Shown here piece by piece: positions 35,391 through 45,998 of a DNA stretch of 64,000 bases. The number at the start of each line of letters is the position of its first letter. Positions within the stretch are counted from its first letter, which is position 1. Position numbers and translations under genes: made by a program. The notes below the pieces were generated by a model. That model had not been told where the DNA came from. It did no database searches and worked only from the letters and a program-made list of their open reading frames with translations. The DNA comes from Halobacteriales archaeon QS_4_69_225. GTDB taxonomy: Archaea; Halobacteriota; Halobacteria; Halobacteriales; Haloarculaceae. The stretch is from NCBI GenBank assembly GCA_003020965.1, contig PXRL01000010.1, positions 232,278-296,277 of the forward strand, in the 5' to 3' direction.

Positions 35391-37088
35391 ATGGCAAGCC
35401 CGCCTCCGATCGTCGAGTACGCGGTGTTTTTCACCCTGGCCGTCGTTCTGATCTTCCTGGTCGGCGAGTACCTCGCGTGGGTGTACCGCGACCAGGCGAA
35501 CAGCAACTACGAACTGCCCCGTCTCTTGACGGGGTTGCAGCGGCTCGACAGCGTGTTCACGCCGATCGAGAACGCCATCTACCGGCTATCGGGTATCAAG
35601 CCGAAACGAGAGATGACGTGGCGGGGACAGGTGAAGGCGGTTCTCGTGTTCAACGCGTTCATCTGGGTGCTGTTGTACGTCGTCCTGTACTTCCAGAACG
35701 TCCTTCCGATGAACTTCGTCGCCTCGAACACGAACCAGCAACACTACAGCGGCGAGAACCTCTCCGTGTTCACGCACACGTTCGCGATCGGGATCGCGAT
35801 GTTCCTGACGCCCGCGACCGGGCTCGCGCTGATGCCCGCGTTCGCGCGGGCGTTCAACAACGACGAGGACCCGCGACTCGGGAATTTCTACGAGAACGTC
35901 GTGCGGGGAGTCGTCCGGTTCCTGCTCCCGTTTTCGTTCGTCATCGCGCTCGTCCTGATGGCGGAGGGCTCGGTCCAGACCATCACGAGCGGGAAGCTCA
36001 CCGCCGAGACGTTCACCATGGGCGTCCAGAACATCCGCGTCGGGCCCCACGCGGGCATCGAGGCGATCAAGATGTGGGGAACCAACGGCGGCGGGATCAA
36101 CGGAGCGAACGCCTCGACGGCGTTCGAGAACCCGACGCCGCTCAGTAACCTCGTCCTGACGCTCGCGATGCCCGTCAGCACGTTCTGCGCCATCTACGCG
36201 TGGGGCGCCTGGGTGGGCAACCGGAGTCACGGTATCGCGCTGGTCGCGGCGTTTTTCGTCATCTACGCCGCACTGACCGGCGTGGCCGTCATCGGCGAGA
36301 CCGGCCCGAACGTGGCGATGGAGGTCCAGGAAAGCGGCCTGACCGTCGACCAGACGGCCGGAAACATGGAGAGCAAAGAGACCCGATTCGGGCCCACGGC
36401 GAGTGCGATCTGGGGGCTTTCGACCACCGGGACCACCAACGGCGGGGTCAACAGCATGCACAACAGCTGGACCGCACTCGGGGCGTTCTCGTTGCTGTTC
36501 GCGTTCGCCACCAACAACATCAGCAACGGGGTCGGGACCGGCCTGTTGAACGTCCTGATGTACGTCATCCTCACGGCCTTCATCGGCGCGCTGATGATCG
36601 GTCGTCGGCCGCAGTACCTCGGGAAGAAACTCGAGTGGCAGGAGATGCGGTACGTCTTCGTCGCCATACTGGCGCTGCCGGTACTGGTGTTGGTACCGCT
36701 GGCACACGCCGTGGTCTATCAACCCGCCACCGACGCGATGGCGAACCCGGGCTTCCGGGGATTCGCGGAGATCCTGTACGAGTTCTTCTCGGCGTCCGCG
36801 AACAACGGCAGCGGGCTGGAAGGACTCGGCGACAACACCGTCTACTACAACCTCGTGGACGGGGCACAGGTCCTGCTGGGTCGGTACGTTCCCATCACGG
36901 TCCAGCTCGCCATCGCGGGACTGCTGGCCGGCAAAAAGACCAGTCCCGAGTCGCGCGGGTCGCTCGATACCGACACGCCCGCATTCGTCGGACTGCTGAT
37001 CGGCATCGTCATCATCGTCAGCGCGCTGGTGTTCCTGCCGGCGCTGGTGTTCGGTCCGATCGGCGAACTCCTGAGCGGAGGTATCTGA
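35391..37088 (+). CDS. kdpA: Potassium-transporting ATPase subunit KdpA
   Basis: A 565-residue membrane protein, the K+-conducting channel-like subunit of the KdpFABC pump. Selectivity-filter regions of the superfamily are visible: [14 protein letters not shown], the [24 protein letters not shown] segment, [20 protein letters not shown] and [15 protein letters not shown]. About ten helices are seen. The ORF track begins earlier, but the ATG at 35391 ([14 protein letters not shown]) follows kdpF by 2 nt and is the likely start. The length is in the normal range and no gap was noticed here, in contrast to kdpB. Confidence 0.93.
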   Translation: MASPPPIVEYAVFFTLAVVLIFLVGEYLAWVYRDQANSNYELPRLLTGLQRLDSVFTPIENAIYRLSGIKPKREMTWRGQVKAVLVFNAFIWVLLYVVLYFQNVLPMNFVASNTNQQHYSGENLSVFTHTFAIGIAMFLTPATGLALMPAFARAFNNDEDPRLGNFYENVVRGVVRFLLPFSFVIALVLMAEGSVQTITSGKLTAETFTMGVQNIRVGPHAGIEAIKMWGTNGGGINGANASTAFENPTPLSNLVLTLAMPVSTFCAIYAWGAWVGNRSHGIALVAAFFVIYAALTGVAVIGETGPNVAMEVQESGLTVDQTAGNMESKETRFGPTASAIWGLSTTGTTNGGVNSMHNSWTALGAFSLLFAFATNNISNGVGTGLLNVLMYVILTAFIGALMIGRRPQYLGKKLEWQEMRYVFVAILALPVLVLVPLAHAVVYQPATDAMANPGFRGFAEILYEFFSASANNGSGLEGLGDNTVYYNLVDGAQVLLGRYVPITVQLAIAGLLAGKKTSPESRGSLDTDTPAFVGLLIGIVIIVSALVFLPALVFGPIGELLSGGI

Positions 37089-37089
37089 C

Positions 37090-39045
37090 ATGACGGAGAT
37101 CACGCTAACCATAGACACGGAACAACAGAAACAGGCGTTCAAAGACTCGTTCGTCAAGCTCGATCCCCGGCACCTGGTCGGGAACCCGGTGTTGTTCGTG
37201 GTCGAACTGGGGACGGTCATCGGACTGCTGCTGACGGTCGCTCCCGGGCTGTTCGGCGCGACGGGCTCGCGGGTCTACTACGCCGTGATCACCGTGCTGC
37301 TGGCGTTCACCGTGCTGTTCGCGAACTACGCGGAAGCGTACGCGGAACTCGAAGGCGAAGCACAGGCGGACAGCCTGCGCGCCCTGCAGACGGAAACGGA
37401 AGGAAAGCTGCTCGCCGACCCCGACGTCCCCATCGAGGAAATCGACGAGGGAGACGTCGAGGTCGTCAAAAGCGACCGGATCGAGGCCGGCGACGTCGTC
37501 TTCGCCGACGAAGGCGACATCATCCCCAGCGACGGGACCGTCATCGAGGGGAGTGCCTCGGTGGACGAGTCCGCGATCACCGGCGAGTCCGAGCCGGTGA
37601 TCCGCCAGTCCGGCGGTGACCGGACGTCCGTCGTCGGCGGGACGAAGGTCCTGTCCGACCGGGTCAAGATCGAGGTGACCTCCGAGCAGGGCGAGTCGTT
37701 CCTCGACGAGATGATCGGTCTCGTCGAAAACGCCCAGCGGCAGAAGACGCCCAACGAGATCGCGATGACGATCCTGTTGAGCGGCCTGACGCTGGTGTTC
37801 GTCGTCGCGGTCGCGACGATGTTCTTCTTCGGCGAGTACCTGGCTTCCTTCACGAGCGGGTTCTCCGGGCTGGACATCGCGGAACTGGTCGCGCTGTTGG
37901 TCGCGCTCATGCCGACCACGATCGGTGCGCTGCTGGCCGCGATCCGCGTCGCCGGCATGACCCGCGTCACGCGCCGCAACGTCATCGTCGTTCGCGCGAG
38001 CTACCAGTCGTCGCTGTTCGACGAGACGACGGAGGGTCGTTCGATCGTCGACCTCGCGGAGCGGATGAACGGGACGAAAGCCGACGGCGGCCGGCCCGGC
38101 GTCGACACCGTCGACGAATCGGAAAACGCCGTGGAGGCCCCCCGCGACGTCCACGTCTCCCTCGACGCCGAGGGCCTCTCCGAGGAGAGTTTCGTCCCGT
38201 TCTCGGCGGAGACGCGGATGAGCGGTATCGACCGTTCCGACGGGACGGAGATTCGAAAGGGTGCCGTCGACGCGGTCGAGGAGTACGCCGACAGCGTCCC
38301 GGGGAAGCTCCGACAGGAATCGAACGAGATCAGCGAGAAGGGCGGGACGCCCCTCGCCATCGCGGTCGACAAGCGGGTCGTCGGCATCATCGAACTGCAG
38401 GACGAGCTGAAACCCGGCATCGCCGATCGGATCGCCGAGATCCAGAAGATGGGTGTCGAGACGATCATGGCGACCGGAGATAACCAGCGGACGGCTCGCT
38501 GGGTCGCCGACCAGGTCGGCATCGACGACTTCAACGCCGAGTTCGACCCCGAGGAGAAGATCGGACTCGTCGAGGACATCCAGGCCGACGGGAAGCTCGT
38601 CGGGATGACCGGCGACGGGACGAACGACGCTCCCGCGCTCGCGAAGGCGGACGTCGGCCTCGCGATGAACGCCGGGACGAACGCCGCCAAGGAAGCCGGG
38701 AACATGGTCGATCTCGATTCGAACCCCTCGAAGATCATCGAGGTGGTCGGGATCGGAAAGCAGCTCCTGATGACCCGCGGTGCGCTGACCACGTTCTCCG
38801 TCGCGAACGACGTCGCGAAGTACTTCGTGCCCGCGAGTGCGGTGACGGCGACGCTGGTGTACAACGCGTTCATCATCCCGCTGCTCATCCCGCTCGCGCT
38901 GCGCGGTGTCGATTACGAGGCCCAAAGCGGTGCACAGCTCCTCCGGAAGAACCTCATCGTCTACGGCGGCGGCGGCCTCATCGCTCCGTTCGTCTTCATC
39001 AAGGTGATCGATCTGCTGTTCGTCGCCCTGGGGGTGTTCCAGTGA
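37090..39045 (+). CDS. kdpB: Potassium-transporting P-type ATPase subunit KdpB, lacking the DKTGT segment
   Basis: A 651-residue reading frame of the P-type ATPase that powers KdpFABC. The TGES actuator motif ([11 protein letters not shown]), the phosphatase-domain [20 protein letters not shown] and the C-terminal membrane region are present. However, RRNVIVV is followed directly by [22 protein letters not shown]. The expected stretch of about 46 residues holding the phosphorylated Asp (DKTGT) is absent. Further on, [23 protein letters not shown] skips about 20 residues compared with the bacterial KdpB sequence I remember. Both gaps keep the frame. An extra hydrophilic insert ([26 protein letters not shown]) is also present. 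As written the pump cannot be phosphorylated. An assembly fault is possible. Confidence 0.87.
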   Translation: MTEITLTIDTEQQKQAFKDSFVKLDPRHLVGNPVLFVVELGTVIGLLLTVAPGLFGATGSRVYYAVITVLLAFTVLFANYAEAYAELEGEAQADSLRALQTETEGKLLADPDVPIEEIDEGDVEVVKSDRIEAGDVVFADEGDIIPSDGTVIEGSASVDESAITGESEPVIRQSGGDRTSVVGGTKVLSDRVKIEVTSEQGESFLDEMIGLVENAQRQKTPNEIAMTILLSGLTLVFVVAVATMFFFGEYLASFTSGFSGLDIAELVALLVALMPTTIGALLAAIRVAGMTRVTRRNVIVVRASYQSSLFDETTEGRSIVDLAERMNGTKADGGRPGVDTVDESENAVEAPRDVHVSLDAEGLSEESFVPFSAETRMSGIDRSDGTEIRKGAVDAVEEYADSVPGKLRQESNEISEKGGTPLAIAVDKRVVGIIELQDELKPGIADRIAEIQKMGVETIMATGDNQRTARWVADQVGIDDFNAEFDPEEKIGLVEDIQADGKLVGMTGDGTNDAPALAKADVGLAMNAGTNAAKEAGNMVDLDSNPSKIIEVVGIGKQLLMTRGALTTFSVANDVAKYFVPASAVTATLVYNAFIIPLLIPLALRGVDYEAQSGAQLLRKNLIVYGGGGLIAPFVFIKVIDLLFVALGVFQ

Positions 39046-39698
39046 TGAATCGCGACGATCTCACCGTGCCACTGCGGCTCCTTGGCGTCAGCCTGGTGCT
39101 CTTCGGGCTGCTCTACCAGGGGTCGTTGATGGCCATCGGCTCCGTAGCGTTCTCGAACAACGCGGCCGGCAGTCCCGTCTACGTCGACGGGCAGGAAGCC
39201 CCGGTCGGATCACAGATGATCGGACAGGAGTTCCGTCCGGGTGACCCGGAGGACGCCGTGTACTTCTGGTCGCGGCCGTCCTCGATCGAGTACGATGCGA
39301 TGACGTCGGCGAGTGCACAGCTCGGACCGAACAATCCGGAGCTCTCCGAGCGGGCCAGAGGGGACCTCCGAAACATCTCGCGGTACGAGACGCCCGACGA
39401 CTCGGTGCCGGTGAACCTGCTCACGGAGTCCGGGTCCGCGTACGACGCCCACATCTCGCCGGCGGCCGCCGAGTATCAGGTCCCTCGCGTCGCGAACCAG
39501 ACCGGCATCTCCGAGGATCGACTTCGCGGGATGATCGAGCAGGCCACGAAAGAGCCGTTGCTCGGCGTCTGGGGGCAGGAGCGGGTGAACGTACTCGAAC
39601 TCAACATCATGGTCAGAGACGAATTCGACGCGCAGAACGCGGCCGACCGGAACACCGATATGAATGCACCGGAAACAGAGACAGGTGAACGCCGATGA
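39042..39698 (+). CDS. kdpC: Potassium-transporting ATPase subunit KdpC
   Basis: A 218-residue single-span subunit that joins KdpA and KdpB. One N-terminal helix ([24 protein letters not shown]) is followed by the conserved [40 protein letters not shown]. The C-terminal [53 protein letters not shown] is also as in KdpC. Its start overlaps the kdpB stop by 4 nt, and its stop overlaps the next gene by 4 nt. This indicates translational coupling along the operon. Confidence 0.93.
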   Translation: MMNRDDLTVPLRLLGVSLVLFGLLYQGSLMAIGSVAFSNNAAGSPVYVDGQEAPVGSQMIGQEFRPGDPEDAVYFWSRPSSIEYDAMTSASAQLGPNNPELSERARGDLRNISRYETPDDSVPVNLLTESGSAYDAHISPAAAEYQVPRVANQTGISEDRLRGMIEQATKEPLLGVWGQERVNVLELNIMVRDEFDAQNAADRNTDMNAPETETGERR

Positions 39699-40513
39699 CG
39701 GCACCAGATGAGATCGGTTACGAGCGCGTGCTCGTTCCCGTCGGCGACAAGTCGGATCCGAACATGCTCACCGAGCTGTCGAGCACCCTCGTCGACCCGA
39801 GGCGAGGGGCCGTTCGGTTCACGCACGTCACGACCGACCGAAGCTTCGTCGGCGGCCAAGAGGAGTGGCGGACGGGCTCCGACAGCGTCGCGGAGAGCCA
39901 ACACACGCTCCGCGAGGAGAGCATCGAAAGCACCGGCACGATCAGGACTGCCTCGTCGGCACTCGAGGGGATCCTCGAGGAGGCCGAGGAGTACGAGGCC
40001 GACGCCATTCTGATCGGATGGACCGACAAGGACTCCGTTTCGAGTCTCGTCGACCAGCTCCTCCGGAAGGCGAACTGCGACGTCATCGTCTTCAGCGGGG
40101 ACCGGGACCCGATGGACACCGAGTCGATACTGGTTCCGACGGTCGCCGAGCCGGACGGGGACCGACTCCGGATGCTCGCCGTCATGAGCCAGCGAACCGA
40201 GGCATCGGTGACCTTCGCGTACGTCGCGGGGGCCGAAGGCTCCGAAGGGGACGGGCGCGACCTGCTCGAGCGGTCGACCGACCGACTCGCGGAACACGGC
40301 GTTCAGGCGGAAACGGAGCTCACCACCGCGGAGAACGCGGTCGATGCACTCGAGGAGCTGTCCGCCGAGTACGACATCATGGTCATCGGCACCTCGCGAG
40401 GCTGGTGGCTCAAGAAGACGCTGTTCGGGCGGAAGACGGACACGATCGCCAACGAGGCACAGTGTTCCGTGCTGATGCACAAGTGGCGGGGTGAGGTGCC
40501 GCCGGAACAGTAG
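39695..40513 (+). CDS. kdpQ: Universal stress protein family subunit of the kdp operon (KdpQ-like)
   Basis: A 272-residue protein with two UspA-like domains: [36 protein letters not shown] (residues 9-45) and [35 protein letters not shown]. The second ends with [36 protein letters not shown], the nucleotide-binding-loop region. A fifth kdp gene of this type, kdpQ, is described for Halobacterium salinarum, where the operon is kdpFABCQ. Here it overlaps kdpC by 4 nt. No KdpD/KdpE sensor pair is seen, so regulation may differ from bacteria. Confidence 0.8.
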   Translation: MTAPDEIGYERVLVPVGDKSDPNMLTELSSTLVDPRRGAVRFTHVTTDRSFVGGQEEWRTGSDSVAESQHTLREESIESTGTIRTASSALEGILEEAEEYEADAILIGWTDKDSVSSLVDQLLRKANCDVIVFSGDRDPMDTESILVPTVAEPDGDRLRMLAVMSQRTEASVTFAYVAGAEGSEGDGRDLLERSTDRLAEHGVQAETELTTAENAVDALEELSAEYDIMVIGTSRGWWLKKTLFGRKTDTIANEAQCSVLMHKWRGEVPPEQ

Positions 40514-40915
40514 CGCTCCGTCCGACTCGATCGGACGCCCGCTCGAAACGCACCGTTCGATGACCGCTACGATCCGCCTCCCGGGACGCTTGCAGGTCGC
40601 CGACACGCCGTCAGATGATGAGACACTCCCCGAGGACGGGCGGCGACGGACCGACGAATCGGCCGCCGCCTGGACGAACGAACGAAACGATGGACGCGGT
40701 GAATCGAGCAACCGGGGGCCGACAGCGGCGCACGACCGCACGTCTCTGGCCGCACACAGCGCAAGTCGGGAAGGCGAACATCGGTCCGCGGGCGCAGTTC
40801 GACGGGCTGTCGAGTCGTTCGTCGCCCCCCTTGCGAGCCGCCTCGAAGCGGCGGACCGAGAGCGGAGCGGTCTCACCCGCGCCCGGTGGAGGACGAGCGT
40901 CGAGGCGGGGTGTCG
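40514..40915. other. Gene-free stretch after the kdp operon
   Basis: I see no convincing coding sequence here. The overlapping ORFs in the track (for example 40491-40919) have atypical composition and look like frame shadows. Nothing structural stands out. Confidence 0.4.
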
Positions 40916-41416
40916 ATGAGCCCGAGCACTGACCGGGTCGACGGCGTGCTCTCCGGACCGGACTCGAGAGCCGTCGCTTGCAGAGGAATCAGCAGCGGAG
41001 TGCTCGTCGGTCTCGGCCTCGTCGTCGCCACGCACGTACTCGATGTCGACGGCGGACGCACCGTCATCAGACTGGGGTACGCCGTGGTGGCGGGACTCGC
41101 GGTCGGAGAGGTTCTTATCGGCCATCCCGTCCGCTCCGATGACGGGCCCACGGCGCAGTCGAAGTCGCGTCGGTCGCTCCGGGCGGCCGGTGCGACGGTC
41201 GGTGTGGCGATGACCGTCTTCCCGTTCACGCTCCAGCCGCTCGTCGTCGATATGGTCGAGGCGGTAGTCGGATCGATGGCGGTCGGGGGCGCCACGCTGC
41301 TCGGAGCGGGGTGGTTCCTGGGGAAGCGACCCGGAAGCGACGGCGACCGGCAGCTACTTCGAGTGGTCGGTGCCGGCGTACTCGTCGTCGTACTCGCGAT
41401 CGTGCTTTCGCTCTGA
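40916..41416 (+). CDS. Hypothetical membrane protein
   Basis: A 166-residue protein with about five hydrophobic segments: GISSGVLVGLGLVVATHVL, VIRLGYAVVAGLAVGEVLIGH, AGATVGVAMTVFPFTLQPLVVDMVEAVVGSMAVGGATLLGAGWFLG and VVGAGVLVVVLAIVLSL. No family was recognised. The ORF track starts at the GTG at 40886. The ATG at 40916 leaves a shorter hydrophilic N-terminus and is preferred. It lies downstream of the kdp operon, about 400 nt away, on the same strand. The space between it and the convergent DHH gene (41417-41641) holds nothing recognisable. Confidence 0.6.
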   Translation: MSPSTDRVDGVLSGPDSRAVACRGISSGVLVGLGLVVATHVLDVDGGRTVIRLGYAVVAGLAVGEVLIGHPVRSDDGPTAQSKSRRSLRAAGATVGVAMTVFPFTLQPLVVDMVEAVVGSMAVGGATLLGAGWFLGKRPGSDGDRQLLRVVGAGVLVVVLAIVLSL

Positions 41417-41641
41417 CGACACCCGAAACGGGAATCGAGCCGGCAGTTCGACCCGATTCTCCGAACACGTGGAAGCCGTGATCGCCCTGGAAGTGCCGTC
41501 GTAGGTCACGATTCGTCCGGTTCGAACGATTCAGTACCGTTCACGAACCCGGCGAACGAGAACGCGTTCTCGACTTCCGTCGGTGAACCCGATCCGATTC
41601 GGTCGCTACGTCTTCCGCCGGTCGGTCGCTCGTATCTGCGC

Positions 41642-42688
41642 TCACTCGATTCCGGTCCACTCGTCCAACACATCGAAGAGGCGTCTCTTGACCGATCTGT
41701 CGATGAGGTCGTCCGCGATATCGTCCGGCGTGTCGATCTCGCCGAGGAGTCCGACCGGAAGTCGACCGCCGGCCATGTCGTGATGGCCGCCAGCACTCCC
41801 GATGTCGCCGAAGGCGTCGTCGAGGAGATGGCCGATGTGAAGACGCGAATTGCTCGTCCGGGCGCTCAGGTGTATCTGGTCGGCAACGATGCCGTACACG
41901 GCAGTCGTACTGATACCTTCCAACTGGAGGAGATAATCCGCCGCCTGCGGAAGGATGGCTCGTTCGGTGATCTGTCCGATAAAGGAAACGAGACACGAGC
42001 CTCTCACCTCCCGGTTGAGAATCGCGTTTCCGATCCCGTCGAGCGTTTCGGGGGTGAACACCGAGTTCGATAACGTGTTGACGAGGTCCTTGTTCGCGGT
42101 GGGACGAAGGGTACACGCTGCGGCGTGCTCGTAGGTCGTCGCTCCCCGGATGAAGTTGAGCGTTTCCCGGTGTATTCCGAACAGTAGCGCCGTGGCGATG
42201 CGTTCGTCGATTTCGACGTCGAGCACCTCGGTGTATCGCGTGAGGAGCGTCGCCGTCGAGCCGACCCGAGTACGGACGTCGGCGTACTCCGCGTCGACGT
42301 CGTCCGAGGGATGATGGTCGATGACGACATCCGGGATGAACCGATTCGACAGAGCTTCGTTCCGGTCGGACACACCGTGATCGACGAACGCGACTACGTC
42401 GTACTCGTCGAGCGAACAGTTCTCGATGGGAGCCGGATCGATGTCGAGCGCATTCACCATCGCGCGATTCTGTTGATGGCTGATTCCACCACCGTATCCG
42501 ATCTCGGTCGTCGAAACGCCGAACGCATCGCCGATGTTCGAGAGCGCGAGCGCACTGGAAAGACAGTCCGGATCGGGATGATCGTGACAGACGACGAGAA
42601 GTGAGTCAGCTCCGGAGAGCAACGTCCCGAACGCCTCGTAGTCAGCTTCCCGATCGTCGAACACGGTCGAAAGCGGTGTTTGGCGCAT
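41642..42688 (-). CDS. DHH-family phosphoesterase (NrnA-like)
   Basis: A 348-residue manganese-dependent phosphoesterase. Motifs in order: DSLLVVCHDHPDPDCLSSALAL, VVAFVDHGVSDRNE (DHG), DVVIDHHPSDDVDAEYADVR (DHH), and the DHHA1 domain signature GSAGGHHDMAGGRLPVGLLG. In relatives such as NrnA, the enzyme degrades nano-RNA and 3'-phosphoadenosine-5'-phosphate. The exact substrate here is unknown. The ATG at 42688 (MRQTPLSTVFDDREADYEAF) is chosen over the ATG at 42721, but both are possible. Its base composition is somewhat less GC-rich at third positions than the housekeeping genes, as in the rest of this block. Confidence 0.85.
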   Translation of the reverse strand: MRQTPLSTVFDDREADYEAFGTLLSGADSLLVVCHDHPDPDCLSSALALSNIGDAFGVSTTEIGYGGGISHQQNRAMVNALDIDPAPIENCSLDEYDVVAFVDHGVSDRNEALSNRFIPDVVIDHHPSDDVDAEYADVRTRVGSTATLLTRYTEVLDVEIDERIATALLFGIHRETLNFIRGATTYEHAAACTLRPTANKDLVNTLSNSVFTPETLDGIGNAILNREVRGSCLVSFIGQITERAILPQAADYLLQLEGISTTAVYGIVADQIHLSARTSNSRLHIGHLLDDAFGDIGSAGGHHDMAGGRLPVGLLGEIDTPDDIADDLIDRSVKRRLFDVLDEWTGIE

Positions 42689-42721
42689 ATTACTGTATGC
42701 TGGTGACCTGGAGTCAGTCAT

Positions 42722-43600
42722 GAATCGGAACCTGCTGACGAATGGACGTCGACGCCCCCACGAGGTCCGTTCCGATGCGATCGACGACGCGGTCCGTCGA
42801 CTCCGGTGGCTCCGGGTCTTCTACCACACTGCCACCGAAGACGATCACCTCAGCCGTGACGGTCGACCCTCGTCGAGCCGCCGACGTCATGAGGGGGGCT
42901 CGTAAGGGATGGGAGCCGTTCGTCGGCGCGTCGGTTCCGTTCCACGCTCGGGGAGGCAGGCCGACAGTATCGGACGGGGGCTGTTCCGCCGGTAGTAGTT
43001 ACAACTGTGTGGTGTCCGGTTCCTCGGCTGAACGTACTCGTCGTACGCCTGCGCCGAAACCGGCTTTGGATCGGTCATGGGGCTTGTTTAGTCAGGTCTT
43101 GTGACTCGGGCACGACATCCGACGCTCGGTATCCGATCGGTCCACCAGGTTCCTGCCGTCGCAGGAAACTGGCTCACGACTGGCTTGAACCACACGACGA
43201 GAGACGAGAATAAAACTGTTTCCAAAGCCACGGCATGTCTTTACAAACGTTTTGTTGTAACAACCCGATATCGTCCCCGATGCATTCCCGCCTCTCGCTG
43301 ACGATACCTCCGAGGCGTTTGCCTCGTCGTGCAGACTGTAACTTTCCTACCCTCGTTCGCCTCGTCGCCGGCGTGTCGCGCCGGCCTTCGGCGGGACCTT
43401 CGATCCTGCACGGCTCACGGAGACCACGCTGCACTCCCCGCTCCTGCGGTGCCAGCGAAATTAGAGATGTCTGCGCATCGTGTGAGTGTCGACATCGATC
43501 GACCAGGTGACTCTCGACGGCAGTACCGACCGGACGGTGTGGACTTCGTCCGGTGAGAGCGGACACCCGAACGGATCGTCGACGTCGGTATCCGACCGCA
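42722..43600. other. Long stretch without recognisable genes
   Basis: About 880 nt with only short ORFs of low plausibility (for example 42742-43104 +, 43174-43617 -). None shows a family motif. It lies between the DHH gene and the second IS6 remnant and may be decayed mobile or recombined DNA. It has a lower GC content than the housekeeping parts of the window. Confidence 0.45.
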
Positions 43601-44083
43601 TTCGACCGTCCTATCACTTTCGGATACAGAACAGCATTTTGGAAAGTTCGGGGTCAGACGGTCGTCACAACTGGGGGTCGAAAAACCGAGTCAGAGCCGA
43701 CCAACGACGCGACGCCGGATTGCATCGTGGCCGATGAGACGGTTCCAGGTGGACGATGAACGCCGCTGGCCACACGTCGCCGTCGATCCTGAGACGGACA
43801 AATTCCTGCACGTACGGCTCTCACCGACGAGAAAACGCGACGCACGGCGTGGTTCACCCGGAAACTTCAACGGATCGTGTCGATCACTCGCGCGACGATT
43901 TCGACCGATGACGCTCGCCATCTTGAGCCGGTGCCGTCGCAACTTAGGCGCCGATTCCAGATGAATTGCCGCGGAAATCGCAATGCTGCCAAACGTGTCT
44001 CCAAAGAGGCAAGACGCCGCATATCTCCGACTTTGAGCATATTCGATCGTGTGCAGTCGACGGCGGCCGGATAGCGGCTGCAA
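43600..44083 (+). mobile_element. Decayed IS6-family transposase remnant, copy B
   Basis: Similar to copy A at 31126-31600 and starting at the same internal point (ATCACTTTCGGATACAGAACAGCATT against ATCACTTTCGAATACTGAACAGCATC). Readable parts are PDCIVADETV, then RRWPHVAVDPETDKFLHVRLSPTRKRD in the next frame (matching the family W-L-Y-A-A-V-D-P-E-T-N-K-F-L-H-V-R-L), and FQMNCRGNRNAAKRVSKEARRRISPTLSIF. It has several frameshifts and no N-terminus. Both copies point the same way and bracket about 12 kb. No terminal repeats or target duplication were found. Confidence 0.7.
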
Positions 44084-44564
44084 GCCTTCGCCGCTCGGTG
44101 GAATCGCGCGTAGTTAACGCGATTCAGATTGCAACCGTGACATAGTCGTGTCCTCGAATATCTGCTTCTTCTACGGGGTCACGCCCCGCGGCATCTATCT
44201 CGTACTGTCTTTAATTTTCGATCACGAGTGTTGCTACGGTGTACGTAGTTTTTGGCTCCGCTACGAGTTACGGACGCTTCTGTTGCGAGAATCGACACCG
44301 GGGAACGGTCTCGTGCGATACGGGCGGTACGGTGCGACCGCAGTCGAGCGAGGTCACCCGCGTCCAGGACGCGGACGCGGATGGGACGGCGGGACCGTCG
44401 CACGACGTCATTTTACGATGTTGACTGGTACGGCCCCGTTTCGCAGAACTCGCTGCCGCCCTTCGGTTCCGACGCCCAGATGTCCTCGTCGCGGGCCAGC
44501 AGCGCGACCCGCGACGCCTCGACGCCCCGGAGCACCGGACGTGTCGGCAGGTACTCCCGGCGGC

Positions 44565-44771
44565 CTCGGCGAAGGCGACGACGCCCTCGAGCCGTCGTTC
44601 GGGGAGCGGGCCGACGGAACGGTCGTCGAACCCCCAGCGGTCTGCGTCGCGATCCGCGAGGACGGCGAGCTGACCGGCCTCTACCCACAGTACGACGACG
44701 TCGAGCGGACCGTCGGCGACCGCGTCCGCGCGCTCTGCGCCGGTAACCGCATCGTCGACGTCCGAAACTGA
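44565..44771 (+). pseudogene. C-terminal fragment of a paralogue of the gene at 44957
   Basis: The last 70 or so codons read EGDDALEPSFGERADGTVVEPPAVCVAIREDGELTGLYPQYDDVERTVGDRVRALCAGNRIVDVRN. This is clearly related to the end of the next gene (ELPAICVTYRTDDGLAGLYPRWRDGDHHSVEDCLEALCGGDRIANVRSD). No matching N-terminus is found upstream in any frame, so it is probably a truncated duplicate. The stretch 44084-44564 contains no recognised gene. Confidence 0.55.
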
Positions 44772-44956
44772 CACACCGGTCCGCCGCGGCCTCCTCTTCG
44801 GTCCGCCGCGGCCGGGAGCGACGGCCACTCTCGCCGGCCGAACCGTCCGACCGTCGGAATCCCTTTCGCTATGGTGTGCGAACATGGTTATACACGTAAT
44901 ACGACTTCTATTCCTTCCACGAAACACTCTTGTATTCGTACGTGTGTCATCGCCAC

Positions 44957-45460
44957 ATGTTACGAGGACTCGACACGACCGACGGCGACCCGGACCGGGT
45001 CGTGGTGCAGGTGGCCGGCAGGGAGGCGCTCGACGGCCGGCTGACGGTGTACCTCCGGGACGGCGTCTCGGCGGTCGTCGGCGAGCGACAGTCGCGTGTC
45101 CGGGAGACGATCGGGCAGCTGGAAAGCGCCGGTGTCGTCGCGGACGTCGAGGTGACGGAGTGGCCCGACCGGGTCCGGACGCCGGCGGACGGCGGCGTCG
45201 AGGCCGACGCCGTCGCGCTGTACGACGAACTCGTCGAGGTGGTCGGCACCGAGCCGCTGCAGCTGTTCTTCGAGACGCGGCCGGCGACCGGCAGCCACGG
45301 TCGCGTCCTGGAGTTGCCGGCCATCTGCGTCACCTACCGGACCGACGACGGGCTGGCGGGGCTGTACCCCCGGTGGCGCGACGGCGACCACCACAGCGTC
45401 GAGGACTGTCTCGAGGCGCTCTGCGGCGGCGACCGCATCGCCAACGTCCGATCGGACTGA
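44957..45460 (+). CDS. Hypothetical haloarchaeal protein with helix-turn-helix-like N-terminus
   Basis: A 167-residue protein, MLRGLDTTDGDPDRVVVQVAGREALDGRLTVYLRDGVSAVVGERQSRVRETIGQLESAGVVADVEVTEWPDRV, then a second half ending LPAICVTYRTDDGLAGLYPRWRDGDHHSVEDCLEALCGGDRIANVR. The family is common in haloarchaea by my recollection (often annotated only as HTH-domain or hypothetical), but I assign no function. The ATG at 44957 is preferred to the TTG at 44930. A TATA-like TTGTATTCG lies about 25 nt upstream. A truncated relative lies just upstream. Confidence 0.6.
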   Translation: MLRGLDTTDGDPDRVVVQVAGREALDGRLTVYLRDGVSAVVGERQSRVRETIGQLESAGVVADVEVTEWPDRVRTPADGGVEADAVALYDELVEVVGTEPLQLFFETRPATGSHGRVLELPAICVTYRTDDGLAGLYPRWRDGDHHSVEDCLEALCGGDRIANVRSD

Positions 45461-45489
45461 ACTCGCGTCTCCGCCGGGTCCGTCCAGTC

Positions 45490-45861
45490 TCATTCGGCGG
45501 CCCGCGACCACGAGCAGGTATCCGACGACGTCGAGGAGGCCACCGAGGAACACGCCCGCGTTCGCCGCGTCGAACCGTCGAACAAGCCGTCGGCGAACGC
45601 CAGCCGAACGAGGGTGACCGCGAAGTCGACCACGTGCAACAGCACGGCGACGCCGAGGGGGGGCGCCCGCAACCGCAGGAAACCGACGGTGACCCAGGGC
45701 TTCGTGACGTCGAGAGCGACGAGGCCGACCGCGACGGGGAGGACCGGCGCGGCGATGACGCCGCCGACCGGGCCGGCTAGCCCGCCGACGGCGACCGGCG
45801 GCGCGACGACGACGGTCCCGGACGGCGGTCCGTCGTCTCCTTCGGTGTCCGTCCCTCGCAT
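45490..45861 (-). pseudogene. Small membrane protein gene with an apparent frameshift
   Basis: The N-terminal part ([52 protein letters not shown], then APPLGVAVLLHVVDFAVTLVRLAFADGL) looks like a membrane protein. Near 45580 the hydrophobic continuation switches frame to VRRFDAANAGVFLGGLLDVVGYLLVVAGRR, while the open frame runs into nonsense (FDGSTRRTRACSS). This suggests a lost base or short deletion. The family is unknown, and the evidence is composition and hydrophobicity only. Confidence 0.4.
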
Positions 45862-45998
45862 GCGGGGTCCCCGGCGGAGCCTCGCTCCCGGCGGCATCGC
45901 CCCGGCTCACGGATTCCGGGACGGATGACCCGAAGCTAACTCTTCCCGTGTCCGATCGTTCCGGAAGGCCCTTGGGAGCCGGCCGCCGAACGGGTGGT

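Noticed and set aside
37105-38925. 606-residue minus-strand ORF opposite kdpB
   Set aside because: Reverse shadow of kdpB.
40491-40919. 142-residue ORF between kdpQ and the membrane protein
   Set aside because: Composition unlike neighbours, no motif, and it overlaps the kdpQ end in another frame.
44148-44771. 207-residue full-length gene
   Set aside because: Only the last 70 or so codons show homology. The upstream part has no plausible protein sequence.
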